A stretch of 64,000 bases of DNA from Kitasatospora cinereorecta (lineage in GTDB: Bacteria > Actinomycetota > Actinomycetes > Streptomycetales > Streptomycetaceae): assembly GCF_024172095.1 (NCBI RefSeq), contig NZ_JAMZDX010000008.1, positions 62,001 through 126,000 on the forward strand, read 5' to 3'. A program made the position numbers and the translations under genes. Under the pieces are notes generated by a model. The model saw only the letters and a list, made by a program, of their open reading frames with translations, had not been told where the DNA came from and ran no database searches. Positions 52,236 through 61,350 of this stretch are shown piece after piece. Positions within the stretch are counted from its first letter, which is position 1. Each line of letters begins with the position of its first letter.

Positions 52236-52955
52236 CTACTCGGCGTCCTGTGCTTCGATCAGGTCGAGGTCGCGGACGCAGAAGCCGTGGTGTTCGAAGG
52301 TCTCGTTGAGCACCGTGACGAGGCACTGCCGCACCAAGCGGCCCCGGGCGTACGGCGGCCAGACATCGTCGTCGGGCACCGGCGCTCGCTCTGCGAGCTG
52401 CACGGCGGTGACCTCGTCGAGCCAGGCCTCAAGCTCGGCGGCCTGCGCGTCACGCACGCTCACGATCTCGTCGAGGGTCGGATCGAGCGAGAGGTCAAGC
52501 CCGTGCGCTCCACGGTAGGGCTCGACGGTCGTCCCGATGCCCATCGGCGTGAACAGCTCCGTCGAGCCCAGGCAGCAGCGGCGGAACCACGAGTCGTGGA
52601 CGAAGACCAGGTGGCGCATCGTCTGCACCGCCGACCACTCGTCGTTCACGCTGCGGCGCTCGATGCCGGGCCTACGGCGGATTCGCTCGATCGTCGCGGC
52701 CCAGCCGGCATGGAGCTGACGCGATGCCTCGCGCAGATCGTCAGGGTCCTCGGAGCGGATCAGCACCCGCACCGGATGACGCCGGTCGAGCTCTGCCTCG
52801 ACGTACTCGCTGACCTCGACACCGTTGACCACGAGGTTGGCGACGAGCCTGTCGATCACGGCATCCTGCATGACGACGCCGATCAGGCGTGCCCCGCTCA
52901 GATCGCACTCGCGGAACTCCACACCGTGCAGATCCTCGTCCACATATCGCGTCAT
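52236..52955 (-). CDS. pentapeptide/DinB-like protein
   Basis: A 239-residue protein, ATG 52955. Residues about 5-40 have a short pentapeptide-like stretch (VEFRECDLSGARLIGVVMQD). The main domain is DinB/DUF664-like and helical, with possible metal-site His residues in MRHLVFVHDSWFRR and FEHHGFCVRDL. DinB-fold enzymes include metal-dependent thiol transferases. It follows the small gene at 52966-53154 after 10 bases, so they probably form one operon, now headed by an IS. Confidence 0.75.
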   Translation of the reverse strand: MTRYVDEDLHGVEFRECDLSGARLIGVVMQDAVIDRLVANLVVNGVEVSEYVEAELDRRHPVRVLIRSEDPDDLREASRQLHAGWAATIERIRRRPGIERRSVNDEWSAVQTMRHLVFVHDSWFRRCCLGSTELFTPMGIGTTVEPYRGAHGLDLSLDPTLDEIVSVRDAQAAELEAWLDEVTAVQLAERAPVPDDDVWPPYARGRLVRQCLVTVLNETFEHHGFCVRDLDLIEAQDAE

Positions 52956-52965
52956 GCCCCGCATA

Positions 52966-53154
52966 CTAGATCCGAGCACCGACAAGCCGGCCTCCCCGCA
53001 ACTGCTCGACTTCGCTGTCGACGAAATCCCACCCACCCAAAAGCCAGACCCGCACCCAGGCTTGCTCCGGTTCGTGGACGTCTTCGGAGTCGTCGATGCC
53101 GATCAGGAACTCGCGTCTATCGTCAAACAGGCCGTACTCGGCGGCCATCCGCAT
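52966..53154 (-). CDS. small hypothetical protein
   Basis: A 62-residue acidic protein, ATG 53154 (MRMAAEYGLFDDRREFLIGI). It has a Trp-rich middle (EQAWVRVWLLGGWDFVDSEV). The IS at 53166 is inserted 11 bases before the start, so its promoter has been replaced by the IS end. It may be only the rest of a longer gene. Ends 10 bases before the DinB-like gene. Confidence 0.5.
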   Translation of the reverse strand: MRMAAEYGLFDDRREFLIGIDDSEDVHEPEQAWVRVWLLGGWDFVDSEVEQLRGGRLVGARI

Positions 53155-53327
53155 CCGCCCGGCATTGAGAACTTTTCATCTTGAATTCGCAGGTGGGATG
53201 GTGTGGCCTGGGGTCGGCCGGTCGGCCGGGTCGGGTCACTCGTCTGTGTCTGACGGCATCGTCCGGTTTCGCAGCCCCCTACGATCGGCGGCGGAGCTTG
53301 GACGCGGGTCGAGGGGGTCGGAAGTCG

Positions 53328-53771
53328 GTGTTGGACCGGATCGTCGAGCGCAGGGACCTGCTGCGCGAGCAGGCCGATGGGCTGCGCAAGCAGCTGGAGG
53401 ACATCGACGTCGAGCTCGACCAGCTCGCTGTGGCCGAGCAGGTGATCGCCAGACTGCTGGCCGACGACGAGCCCGGCAATGCAGAACCGGATGTGGATGC
53501 CGAGCCGGACCCGTTGAGCCTGCCGCCGGGGATGACGGTGCCGCACCGACGCCAGGCCCGGGGCGTGAGCGACCTGCCTGGGGAGTACCAGCGGTTCCTG
53601 GAGCTGATCGCCGCCTCACCGCGCCCGGCGGCCTTCCGGTACGTGCGCGAACAACTCGGGGTGCCGATCGCCGCGAAGAACATCGAGGGCATGCGCAGCA
53701 AACTCAAGCGGCTGGTGGAGCGGGGCTGGCTGATCGAGACGCAGCCGGGGAAGTTCACGGTCCGTCCCTGA
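53328..53771 (+). CDS. coiled-coil winged-helix accessory protein of the IS
   Basis: A 147-residue protein, GTG 53328 after gaggggg. The N-terminal 45 residues form a coiled coil (RRDLLREQADGLRKQLEDID). The C-terminal 70 residues look like a winged helix (YQRFLELIAASPRPAAFRYV, GMRSKLKRLVERGWLIETQP, ending KFTVRP). It lies within the IS ends, 73 bases before the transposase start. Probable roles are binding the terminal repeats, controlling the transposase, or target choice. Confidence 0.7.
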   Translation: MLDRIVERRDLLREQADGLRKQLEDIDVELDQLAVAEQVIARLLADDEPGNAEPDVDAEPDPLSLPPGMTVPHRRQARGVSDLPGEYQRFLELIAASPRPAAFRYVREQLGVPIAAKNIEGMRSKLKRLVERGWLIETQPGKFTVRP

Positions 53772-53844
53772 CCGGGGCCGGGGATGTGACACAGAAGGCT
53801 GACACGCCGTGTCGTGGCGGCCCCCGGTCGCGGTTGCTTCAGGT

Positions 53845-54675
53845 GTGAACAAGAACTCCCGCGCCGAGGGCGCCGGCTTCCCGGTGTACCAGTCCCGACT
53901 GCCCCTGAGCAACGCCACCGTCACGATGGTCGCCGACCTGCTCCGGGGCCGGATGAAAGCGATCGGCAGCCGCTGGCGCAAGCTCCCGGCGGGCCGGATC
54001 GCCGTGATCGTCCTGGCGGTGCTGCGTCATGACCAGCGTCTTTCCGACATGGCCGGCGGCTACGGAGTGTCGGCCTCGACCGTGCGCCGCTGGGTCCTGG
54101 AGGTGATCGGGCTGCTGGCGGCCCGTGCCCCGAGACTGGACCGTGCGCTTCACGCAATCACCCGATCCGGCGGCGAGGTGGTACTGATCGACGGCACCCT
54201 GGTGCGCACCAGACGCCGCACCGGTAGACAGAATCGGCGCAACTACTCCGGGAAGCACAAGGCCCACGGGCTGCTGTTCCTGGCCGTCACCGACGAGCGC
54301 GGGAACCTGCTGTGGATCTCGGCGGCCAAACCCGGCCGCGCCTTGGACCTGACCGCCGCGAGGCACAACAAGATCTGCGCGAAGCTGCGCGCCGCCGGCC
54401 TCGGCGCGATCGGGGACCTGGGCTTCACCGCGCTGGACGACGACCCCGACAACCCGGTGATCATCACCGGGAAGCGCGCCGCCCGCAGAAAGCCGCTCAC
54501 CTCGGCCCAGAAGGAAGCCAACAAGCTCATCTCCCGCGAACGCGCCGCCAACGAGCACGGCTTCGCCGACCTCAAGAACTGGCGCATCCTCACCAAGGTC
54601 CGGATGAACGCCACCCACGCCACCACGCTGCTGCGCTCGCTCCTCGTGCTGACCCGCGCCGAGATCACCCGCTGA
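53845..54675 (+). CDS. DDE_Tnp_4-type transposase
   Basis: A 276-residue transposase, GTG 53845 (MNKNSRAEGAGFPVYQSRLP). An HTH-like N-terminal region (DMAGGYGVSASTVRRWVLEV) is followed by the catalytic core with LIDGTLVRTRRRTGRQNRRN, SGKHKAHGLLFLAVTDERGN, IGDLGFTALDDDPDNPVIIT and ANEHGFADLKNWRILTKVR. An upstream ATG at 53809 is possible but has no ribosome site. Frame intact. Confidence 0.9.
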   Translation: MNKNSRAEGAGFPVYQSRLPLSNATVTMVADLLRGRMKAIGSRWRKLPAGRIAVIVLAVLRHDQRLSDMAGGYGVSASTVRRWVLEVIGLLAARAPRLDRALHAITRSGGEVVLIDGTLVRTRRRTGRQNRRNYSGKHKAHGLLFLAVTDERGNLLWISAAKPGRALDLTAARHNKICAKLRAAGLGAIGDLGFTALDDDPDNPVIITGKRAARRKPLTSAQKEANKLISRERAANEHGFADLKNWRILTKVRMNATHATTLLRSLLVLTRAEITR

Positions 54676-54796
54676 CAGACGATCAAGCGCCGCGATCACG
54701 GCCCACGACCGGCGCGATCACACCCGACCGACCCCAGGCCACCCCATCCCACCTGCGAATTCAGGATGAAAAGTTCTCAATGGCCTGCGTATTGGT

Positions 54797-56026
54797 CTAT
54801 CGATCGTCTGAGGACGGGGTGAAGGCGATCTCCAGGTTGGTCAGACCTCGGAAGTTGAGGCTGCGCTGCCAGCGCGGTGAGGTGCCGTCGAGCCTCCAGT
54901 CAGGCAGGCGTGTGAGCAGGGCCTCCAGAACGAGGGTGCCCTCCAGTCGAGCCAGCGCTGCGCCGAGGCAGAAGTGCGGCCCGTAGCCGAATGCGAGGTG
55001 GCGCCCACCAGGACGGTGGAAGTCCAGCCGGTCAGGGTCGGGGAAGGCCGCCGGATCCCGGTTGGCGGCACCGCACACCAGAAGCACCGGCTGTCCAGCG
55101 GTGATGGATCGACCTGCGAGGTCGAGGTCGTGCCGCGCGCGGCGGAGCATCAGCTGCACTGGGCTGTCGTACCGCAGGAGTTCCTCGACGGCGGCGGGGA
55201 TCAGGTCCACCCGGCTGCGCAGTTGGTTGGCGGCCTGCGGGTGGCGCAGGAGGGCAAGGGCGGCGTTGCCGATGAAGTGGGTGGTGGTCTCATGACCGGC
55301 GATCAGGAGCAGGGCGCAGTTGGCGAGGAGTTCGTCGAAGTCCTGGTCGGCGTCATCGAGCCCGATGGCCAGCAGGGCGCGCAGGGTGTGGGGCGCGGGC
55401 GGAACGTCCTTCCGGGTGAGGAGTTCCCGGAGGTAGACAAGCATGTGTTGCATGCTCCGGGAGGCAGCCCGGCTGTCTTCGGCGTCCAGCCTGGAACTAC
55501 CGATGGCTGCGGCTATCGGGTCGGACCAGGAGGACAGAGCGGGTCGGTCCTGCTCCGGCACCCCCAGGAGGTCGCAGATGACAGCCAGGGGCAGCGGGCG
55601 GGCCAGGTCAGCGACGATGTCCAACCGGCCGGTCATCGCTGCGGGAGTGATGATCTGGTCGACTGCGTCGGATATCCGGTCGCGTAGCATCGCTACGGCC
55701 CGGGGGGTGAAGGCTTTGCTGAGCAGGGAGCGCAGCCGGGCGTGGTCCGGGGCATCGTTGTAGAGCATCTGTCGACTCAGGACCTGGGCCAGTGGCCGTA
55801 GTTCCTCGGAGACCGCCTCGATGTCCGGATAGCGCACCGAGGAGAAGCGTGGATCACTTGCCGTGCTGCTGACCACTGCGTAACTGGTCGCGACCCAGGC
55901 GTCCAGGTGGCGATCCCAGTAGAGTTCGTCAGCCCTTCGAAGTTCCCGGTAGAAGTCGTACAGTCGGTCCTGGTTTTGAGGCCTCAGAGCGGAGAGTAAC
56001 GACGCGGGTGTTGTGTGGTTTTGCAC
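54797..56026 (-). CDS. cytochrome P450
   Basis: A 409-residue haem-thiolate mono-oxygenase, of usual length. Landmarks are the I-helix LIAGHETTTH (near 248), the ExxR in AAVEELLRYD (near 282) and the haem-binding FGYGPHFCLG with Cys near 352. The N-terminal part has NDAPDHARLRSLLSKAFTPR, typical of actinobacterial P450s. Start GTG 56026 (VQNHTTPASLLSALRPQNQD) or ATG 56068. No ferredoxin gene is adjacent. Substrate unknown. The stop lies 17 bases from an IS end. Confidence 0.93.
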   Translation of the reverse strand: MQNHTTPASLLSALRPQNQDRLYDFYRELRRADELYWDRHLDAWVATSYAVVSSTASDPRFSSVRYPDIEAVSEELRPLAQVLSRQMLYNDAPDHARLRSLLSKAFTPRAVAMLRDRISDAVDQIITPAAMTGRLDIVADLARPLPLAVICDLLGVPEQDRPALSSWSDPIAAAIGSSRLDAEDSRAASRSMQHMLVYLRELLTRKDVPPAPHTLRALLAIGLDDADQDFDELLANCALLLIAGHETTTHFIGNAALALLRHPQAANQLRSRVDLIPAAVEELLRYDSPVQLMLRRARHDLDLAGRSITAGQPVLLVCGAANRDPAAFPDPDRLDFHRPGGRHLAFGYGPHFCLGAALARLEGTLVLEALLTRLPDWRLDGTSPRWQRSLNFRGLTNLEIAFTPSSDDR

Positions 56027-56115
56027 CGCCGCACGATAACAGCAAGGACCCAGCTTGTTCGACGCCATGACCACTGGGTGGAGACCATGGGACATCCGCG
56101 CAGTGTCAGGGCGGT

Positions 56116-57126
56116 TCATGGACGCAGGAGCAGGCGGATCGGGGCGCCCTGCTTCTTCTGCAGGCGCTCCACGGCTTCGGCCGCGCGTTCCAGCGGCAGC
56201 ACGTCGCTGATCGAGCGGGAGAAGTCCAGGCGACCGCCACTTGCCAGGCCCAGCAGCTGCGGTACGGCAGTCTCGTCGGAGGCGTAGTGGCCCAGGATCT
56301 GTTGCTGGAGGAAGGTGAACCGGGTCCCGGCGATCACCGTGAGCGGCTGGTCGGTGAGGCCGACCAGGACCAGCCGTCCGCGCGGCGCAAGCACCTCCAG
56401 CGCCTGTTCCCGCACCGCTGGGACACCGGCGAAGTCGAAGGCCACCGCCAGGCCCGCCCGGCCGGTGAGGGCCGCGATCAGGGCCGGCAGCTCGGGGTCG
56501 GCCGGGTCCAGCGCCAGGTCCGCGCCGAATGCCAGGGCCCGCTCCCGGGCGGCCGGCACCGGGTCGACGGCCACGACGGGGTAGGCGCCGACGGCGCGCA
56601 GCAGTTGCACCGCGTGGGCACCCAGCCCGCCCACGCCCCAGACTCCGACCGCCTCGGCGGGCCGCACCCGGCCAGTGGTGGTTATCGCGCCCCACGGAGT
56701 GGAAACGGCGTCCGGGATGATCGCCGCCTGGTCGAGGGCGATCGACTCGGGCACCCGGCACAGCGCTTCAACCCGGGCCAGGGCGTACTCGGCCCAGCCG
56801 CCGTCGTAGTTGACGCCGCGGGTCCAGGTGGCGCCGTCGCGCTTCTCGACGGCCTGCAGCACCACCCGGTCCCCGGGCTGCCAGCCGCTGACCCCCGGGC
56901 CGAGCTCGGCGACGGTCCCGGAGACCTCGTGGCCCAGGATAACGGTGTCACTGGCCCGGTTCAGCGGGGTCAGCGTGCCATCGATCAGGTGCACGTCGGA
57001 CAGGCAGACGCCAGCTGCGGCGACCCTGACCAGGACCTGGTCCCGGCCGGGCTCCGGCCGTGCCACCTCGTCGACGGTGAGTGTGTGGGTCGGGAAGTGC
57101 AGGCGCACCGCACGCATCACGGCCAT
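56116..57126 (-). CDS. zinc-type (MDR) alcohol dehydrogenase
   Basis: A 336-residue medium-chain dehydrogenase, ATG 57126 or ATG 57117. The catalytic zinc ligands are seen in AGVCLSDVHL and LGHEVSGTV, and the NAD(P)-binding glycine motif in VGVWGVGGLGAHAVQLL. The four-Cys structural zinc lobe is absent (KRDGATWTRGVNYDGGWAEY instead), placing it with one-zinc members. The substrate is not evident. It is upstream of the P450 on the same strand with a 90-base gap, so the pair may oxidise one compound in sequence. Confidence 0.9.
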   Translation of the reverse strand: MAVMRAVRLHFPTHTLTVDEVARPEPGRDQVLVRVAAAGVCLSDVHLIDGTLTPLNRASDTVILGHEVSGTVAELGPGVSGWQPGDRVVLQAVEKRDGATWTRGVNYDGGWAEYALARVEALCRVPESIALDQAAIIPDAVSTPWGAITTTGRVRPAEAVGVWGVGGLGAHAVQLLRAVGAYPVVAVDPVPAARERALAFGADLALDPADPELPALIAALTGRAGLAVAFDFAGVPAVREQALEVLAPRGRLVLVGLTDQPLTVIAGTRFTFLQQQILGHYASDETAVPQLLGLASGGRLDFSRSISDVLPLERAAEAVERLQKKQGAPIRLLLRP

Positions 57127-57522
57127 GTCAAACTCCTACCGGCAGAGGTCAAGTTGCGTCGCGAGGTTACGGCACGTCAGGCAGCGCGCACAGGCCCAGG
57201 TGACCGTCGGGCCCTGGCCAGCCGCGTCGCCTTCACCCGAGGTCCCCAGGGATCAGGGCGCGGGCGGTGGTGCGGCCTGGCGTGCAGCCCTGGTATCGAC
57301 GACGGTGACGGGTCGCCCCGACAAGGCGCGGCCGTCCGCAGCCGCGGAGCTGACCGCCCAGCGGGGACGTCAGAGCCCCGTGGTACCCGAGGCAACACCG
57401 GGTTCGTCCGGGGCCATGAGGGCTCCGCATAGACCGGAGCACGGTCCCGGCCCCCAGAGAGGTGGCGTGACCAGCAACGAAGCCTCTTGCTCAGCAGGCC
57501 GACGACAGTCGATCATTCGGTC
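57127..57522. other. 396-bp intergenic region
   Basis: It should hold the divergent promoters of the dehydrogenase gene (minus) and the small gene at 57523 (plus). No clear promoter or gene was recognised. Confidence 0.35.
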
Positions 57523-57843
57523 ATGAGACCTGAAGTGCGGGCGTTCGTCGCCGACGGCGCCCTTCCCCCCGACTCGGACGAGGACGAAGAGGAGCTCGAC
57601 AGGCGAGTCCAGCAGCTCGAGGCGATCTCCAGGCCGGTCAACGCGGACGAGGCCCGGGCGTTGGCCGACTGCTTCGGCCCGGACGACTGCTACGGCGTCG
57701 CCTGGACGCTACTGCACCTCATCGAGACCGGTCCGAACCCGGTGCTGACCACCAAGCCCGATCCGGATTCCAACGAATGGCAACATCGACTCTGGCTGCG
57801 AGCCGTCAATGCGGGCCTCCTGCCCGCAGACTTGACCAGCTGA
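57523..57843 (+). CDS. small acidic hypothetical protein
   Basis: A 106-residue protein, ATG 57523 (MRPEVRAFVADGALPPDSDE). Very acidic start (DEDEEELDRRVQQLEA) and a Cys/Asp-rich middle (ALADCFGPDDCYGVAWTLLH). Resembles the small unassigned proteins common in streptomycetes. No function can be given. Confidence 0.6.
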   Translation: MRPEVRAFVADGALPPDSDEDEEELDRRVQQLEAISRPVNADEARALADCFGPDDCYGVAWTLLHLIETGPNPVLTTKPDPDSNEWQHRLWLRAVNAGLLPADLTS

Positions 57844-58764
57844 CACCGTGAGGTATCTGACCCCGCTGTTCACCGACGAGCCGCCGCTGGCATCCCCGAG
57901 AGGATGCCGACAGCGGCCGCGTTGAGCCCGGCCGGACGCCCAGTGCCGACCGAACCAACGCCTACCCGGCCAGTCAACCGCGGCACTGCGCTACCGCGGC
58001 CTGAGACGAGTCGGATCGGCAGACACCATGTCCCTGTCGGGGATACGCAGCACCGGCCTGCGATGCCACCACGCTATCGCCGAGACCGCCCTGGCCCGGG
58101 CGATACGCGGACTCGCGGTGTGCGGGCTCGACGGCGGGGATTTCTTCACGTTCGACACCGTCGCCGACGGGCTGCACGCGGTGTATCTGGGGTACGACTG
58201 GGACGACGCACGGGGCGCCACCGTCTCCGCGGTCGCGCCGGTCGCGAGCGGCACCACCCCCGGAGGCGCGGGTGGGTGCGAGCTGGGAGGAGGCGTCGGA
58301 CGACGTCAAACCGGACCGCCGGGTTCGCGCAGGCCGAGGGGCCCCGTGGGCCCATGCCGTGGCCGAGTTCGAAGGCACAGCAAGAGGCCAGCTCGCGGAC
58401 CCCGGTGCTCGATGTTGACCGGCGAGCGGCGCGAACGCACCGGTGTTCCCCACCCGTGACTTCACGTCGAGCAGCATCCTGGTCAGCTGGGACGAGAGCG
58501 GTACTGGCGTCGGGGTCTTCTGGTCTCGAGGGTGATATTGCAGGCCACGTTCGGCCAGGTGCTCCAGCGTGGTCGCCACGACCGGCATCGCATCGTTGTA
58601 CACCCGGCGGCAGTCCCGTTGTGTTCCTGTGCCCGATGGTCACCCAGGCCCTCGGGGCCTTCTCCCAGTTGAACTCGCGTCACACAAGGCGCCCTGCCGG
58701 ATGAGGCTCGACGGCAAGGGCCACTTCTGCAGATTGCTCACAAACCGATGCGGACCCGGGCCGT
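57844..58764. other. 921-bp region with decayed or uncertain frames
   Basis: No convincing intact gene. The plus-strand stretch 58070-58260 reads like protein (LARAIRGLAVCGLDGGDFFT, DTVADGLHAVYLGYDWDDA) and then loses sense, so it may be the rest of a broken gene. On the minus strand about 58500-58600 (TLEHLAERGLQYHPRDQKTP) also looks protein-like but does not extend. The region precedes the 3' end of the TetR gene. Confidence 0.35.
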
Positions 58765-59514
58765 TCAGTGCGAGGCCGGTGGTGTGCCCGCGATGCTTGC
58801 GTCGATGCCGGCGAGGGCAATGTCGAGGCCCTGGGAGAAGCGCCGGTCGCGCGTGGCGGCCGAGATGTTGCTCTCGGGGTCGAGGAGTTCGGCTTGCTCG
58901 ACGAAGCGCGCGTCGGCCCGCTCCACGATGCCGTGGATGACGTCGTAGAACTCCTTCTCGCTGAGCCCTGAGGCGCGGACCCGGTTCAGCCACTGGACCT
59001 CGAGCACGGCGTAGCCGTAGGTGTACTCGAAGATGAGGCCGAGTGCGGCGCCGGCCTGCTCCGGGGGCAGAGCGCTGCGGGTGATCGCGCCGATCGCGCT
59101 GGTGGACAGGTGCAGCGCGTTGGGTCCGAGGGCGAGGAACTGACTGGCCAGCTGGGCGGCCCAGGGGTGCCGGTGAAAGCAGCGGCGGTACTCGTGGGCG
59201 AGGGCGTGCAGGTGGCCGCGCCAGTCGCCGTCGTCGAGGGGCGGGGTGCGGATCTCGCCGAGGACCTCGTCCAGGGCGAGTTCGAGGAGTTCGTCCTTGT
59301 TGTCGACGTACCAGTAGACGGACATCGGTGTGACGTCGAGTTCGGCGGCCAGTTTGCGCATGGAGAAGGCCTGGACGCCGTCGCGGTCGAGCAGTTCCGC
59401 GGTGGCGCGCACGATCCGGTCGCGGCTGAGCGGACTGGGGGCGGCGCTCCGCTTCCGGGCTTTGGTCGGCTTCACCCAGATGCTGGCGGCCGGATCGCGG
59501 AACTTCTCGGTCAT
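58765..59514 (-). CDS. TetR/AcrR-family regulator
   Basis: A 249-residue repressor-type protein, ATG 59514. The N-terminal HTH domain reads RIVRATAELLDRDGVQAFSM, KLAAELDVTPMSVYWYVDNK (about 32-80). The C-terminal ligand domain is of the TetR_C type (HALAHEYRRCFHRHPWAAQL). It lies 88 bases after the exporter gene on the same strand, the common order for an exporter and its own drug-sensing repressor. The direct repeats before the exporter gene are its likely operator. Confidence 0.9.
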   Translation of the reverse strand: MTEKFRDPAASIWVKPTKARKRSAAPSPLSRDRIVRATAELLDRDGVQAFSMRKLAAELDVTPMSVYWYVDNKDELLELALDEVLGEIRTPPLDDGDWRGHLHALAHEYRRCFHRHPWAAQLASQFLALGPNALHLSTSAIGAITRSALPPEQAGAALGLIFEYTYGYAVLEVQWLNRVRASGLSEKEFYDVIHGIVERADARFVEQAELLDPESNISAATRDRRFSQGLDIALAGIDASIAGTPPASH

Positions 59515-59602
59515 GCGGTGGTCCTCGGTCGGTCGTGCCCGGGGTCCGGGCTGGTCGCAGCACGGTCTGCGGGAGGCGGGCCGTGCCGCGATCGTACGGG
59601 CC

Positions 59603-61123
59603 TCAGACTTCCGGTGCGGGCTGCGGCCGGGTGGCCGCCGGGCCGGGGTGGGGGGCGGTGGCCCGCTTCAGCAGCCAGGCTGCGAGCAGGCCGCCGAGCA
59701 GGACGGCAACGGCGCCGATGAGCTGGCTGCTGGTCAGGCTGTCGGCGAAGGCCGAGCGGACTTGCTGGGCGGCGGCCGGCCCCGCGGTGGCGAGCGCCTC
59801 GGGCAGTGAGCGGGCTGCCTCGTGCGGCACGGCGGCGGGCAGCGCGCCGGCGAAGCCGGCGGTGAGCACGGCGCCGAGGACGGCGACGCCGAGCGAGTTG
59901 CCGAGTTCGGCGAGCGTGCCCATGAGGCCGGAGCCGATGCCGGCCTTCTCGGGCGGGATGGAGCCCATCACCGAGGCGGCCATGGCGGGTTGGGCGAGTG
60001 CCACGCCGACGCCCATCAGGACCAGGCCGAGCAGCACGCCGGGGTACGAGCCGTGGTGCCCGAAGACGGCGATCGCGGCGAGGCCGGCGGCGAGCAGGGC
60101 CAGGCCTGCGGCGATGGCGGCGGGCGGCTTGAGGCCGAGCTTCGCGGTCAGCCTCACGCCCGTGCCGGTCAGGTTGAGCGCGACGATGGTCAGCGCCATC
60201 GGGGCGGTGCGCAGGCCGGCCGAGAGCGGCCCGTACCCGAGGACGAACTGCAGGTGCTGGGTGAGCAGGAACAGCGAGCCGCCCATGCCGAAGCTGACCA
60301 GCACGCCGCCGGCAACGGCGCCCCGGAACCGGGCGTCGTGGAAGAAGGCCAGGTCGAGCAGCGGGTGGGCGATCCGGCGCTCCCAGAGCGCGAAGAGCAG
60401 GAGGAAGAGGGCGCCGATGCCGATGGGCAGCAAGGTGCGCGAGGAGGTCCAGCCGTAGCCGGGCCCCTGGATCACGGCGTAGACCACGCCGACCATGCCG
60501 ACCGTGGACAGCGCGGCGCCCAGCAGGTCGGGGCGGTCGCCCCGCGGGTCCTTGGACTCGGGGACAAGGCGGGCAACCGCGATCAGGCCGAGCGCGGCCA
60601 CGGGGACGTTGACGAGGAAGCACGAGCCCCACCAGAAGGTGGTGAGCAGCAACCCTCCGATGACGGGGCCGAGTGCGACGCCGAGCGAGGCGACGGCGGT
60701 CCAGGCGGCGATGGCCTTGGGCTGCTCGTCGGCATCGAAGGTGCGCACGACGATGGCCAGGCTGGTGGCGAGCAGCAGGCTGCCGCCGACGCCCATGCCG
60801 GCCCGCGCGGCGATCAGTTCGCCCGGGTTGCCGGCCAGGGAGGCGCCCAGGGAGCCGATGCCGAAGAGGGCGAGGCCGATCAGTTGGACCTTCTTGCGGC
60901 CGTACCGGTCGGCCAGGCCGCCGGCGGCGATCAGCAGGCCGGCCTGGGCGAGGGAGTACGCGCCGATCACCCACTGGGTCTGGGCGGTGGTGGTGCCGAG
61001 CTCCTTGGTGAGAGAGGGGATGGCGACGTTGAGGATGGTGTTGTCGAGGATGACGACGAGCTGCGCGAGGCAGATCACCGCGAGGATCACCCACCGGTCG
61101 GGCCGGCGGCCGTTGTGGGGCAT
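59603..61123 (-). CDS. MFS exporter, DHA2 (14-TM) family
   Basis: A 506-residue drug:H+ antiporter. The start ATG 61123 gives MPHNGRRPDRWVILAVICLA; a longer frame would run into the promoter. Family marks are LDNTILNVAIPSLTKELGTT (motif D1-like), GGLADRYGRKKVQLIGLALF (motif A) and ALGPVIGGLLLTTFWWGSCF (motif C). About 14 hydrophobic segments are visible. It probably expels a toxic small molecule and is probably controlled by the TetR protein encoded just downstream. Confidence 0.92.
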   Translation of the reverse strand: MPHNGRRPDRWVILAVICLAQLVVILDNTILNVAIPSLTKELGTTTAQTQWVIGAYSLAQAGLLIAAGGLADRYGRKKVQLIGLALFGIGSLGASLAGNPGELIAARAGMGVGGSLLLATSLAIVVRTFDADEQPKAIAAWTAVASLGVALGPVIGGLLLTTFWWGSCFLVNVPVAALGLIAVARLVPESKDPRGDRPDLLGAALSTVGMVGVVYAVIQGPGYGWTSSRTLLPIGIGALFLLLFALWERRIAHPLLDLAFFHDARFRGAVAGGVLVSFGMGGSLFLLTQHLQFVLGYGPLSAGLRTAPMALTIVALNLTGTGVRLTAKLGLKPPAAIAAGLALLAAGLAAIAVFGHHGSYPGVLLGLVLMGVGVALAQPAMAASVMGSIPPEKAGIGSGLMGTLAELGNSLGVAVLGAVLTAGFAGALPAAVPHEAARSLPEALATAGPAAAQQVRSAFADSLTSSQLIGAVAVLLGGLLAAWLLKRATAPHPGPAATRPQPAPEV

Positions 61124-61138
61124 GGGCGAGGCACTCCA

Positions 61139-61175
61139 GGTTTCTTGTACGACGTATAGGTTCCTGTACACCGTA
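61139..61175. promoter_or_regulatory. direct-repeat operator before the exporter gene
   Basis: ggtttcttgtacgacgta (61139-61156) and ggttcctgtacaccgta (61159-61175) are related direct repeats, each with a TGTAC core. They lie 15-52 bases before the exporter ATG, and a -10-like tatacg overlaps them on the minus strand. The position suits repression by the TetR protein encoded at 58765-59514. Confidence 0.6.
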
Positions 61176-61350
61176 GAGTGGTTTCAGCGCCGACCGCCAA
61201 TGGTTTCCGGAGGCTCAGGTGCTGCGCCGGGAGGCGCGACATCGACGGCCTTCCGGGGCACCCCCACAGCCTCGGCGGGGCCGCACCGGCCGCACGTCCC
61301 GGCCGCTGAACATGGGTTGACGTCCCTGGTGTCCTTGCCCTTGTACGCCG

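Larger units (their letters stand above)
53166..54779 (+). mobile_element. complete IS with accessory wHTH gene and DDE_Tnp_4 transposase
   Basis: 1614 bp. Very long terminal inverted repeats: tgagaacttttcatc at both ends, and about 50 further bases match (cctgaattcgcaggtggga with few differences). AT flanks both sides (53164-53165 and 54780-54781), consistent with a 2-bp duplication. It contains two genes on the plus strand, a coiled-coil winged-helix protein and a transposase. A truncated inverted copy lies at 51494-52072. Confidence 0.88.

Noticed and set aside
56027..56761. 5' extension of the P450 frame to about 654 codons
   Set aside because: The extra part overlaps the dehydrogenase gene and is Arg/Gly/Pro-rich; P450 length and motifs fit a start at 56026 or 56068.
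61124..61171. Longer start for the MFS exporter
   Set aside because: The extra 16 codons cover the direct-repeat operator and -10 region; ATG 61123 begins at the expected N-terminus of the family.
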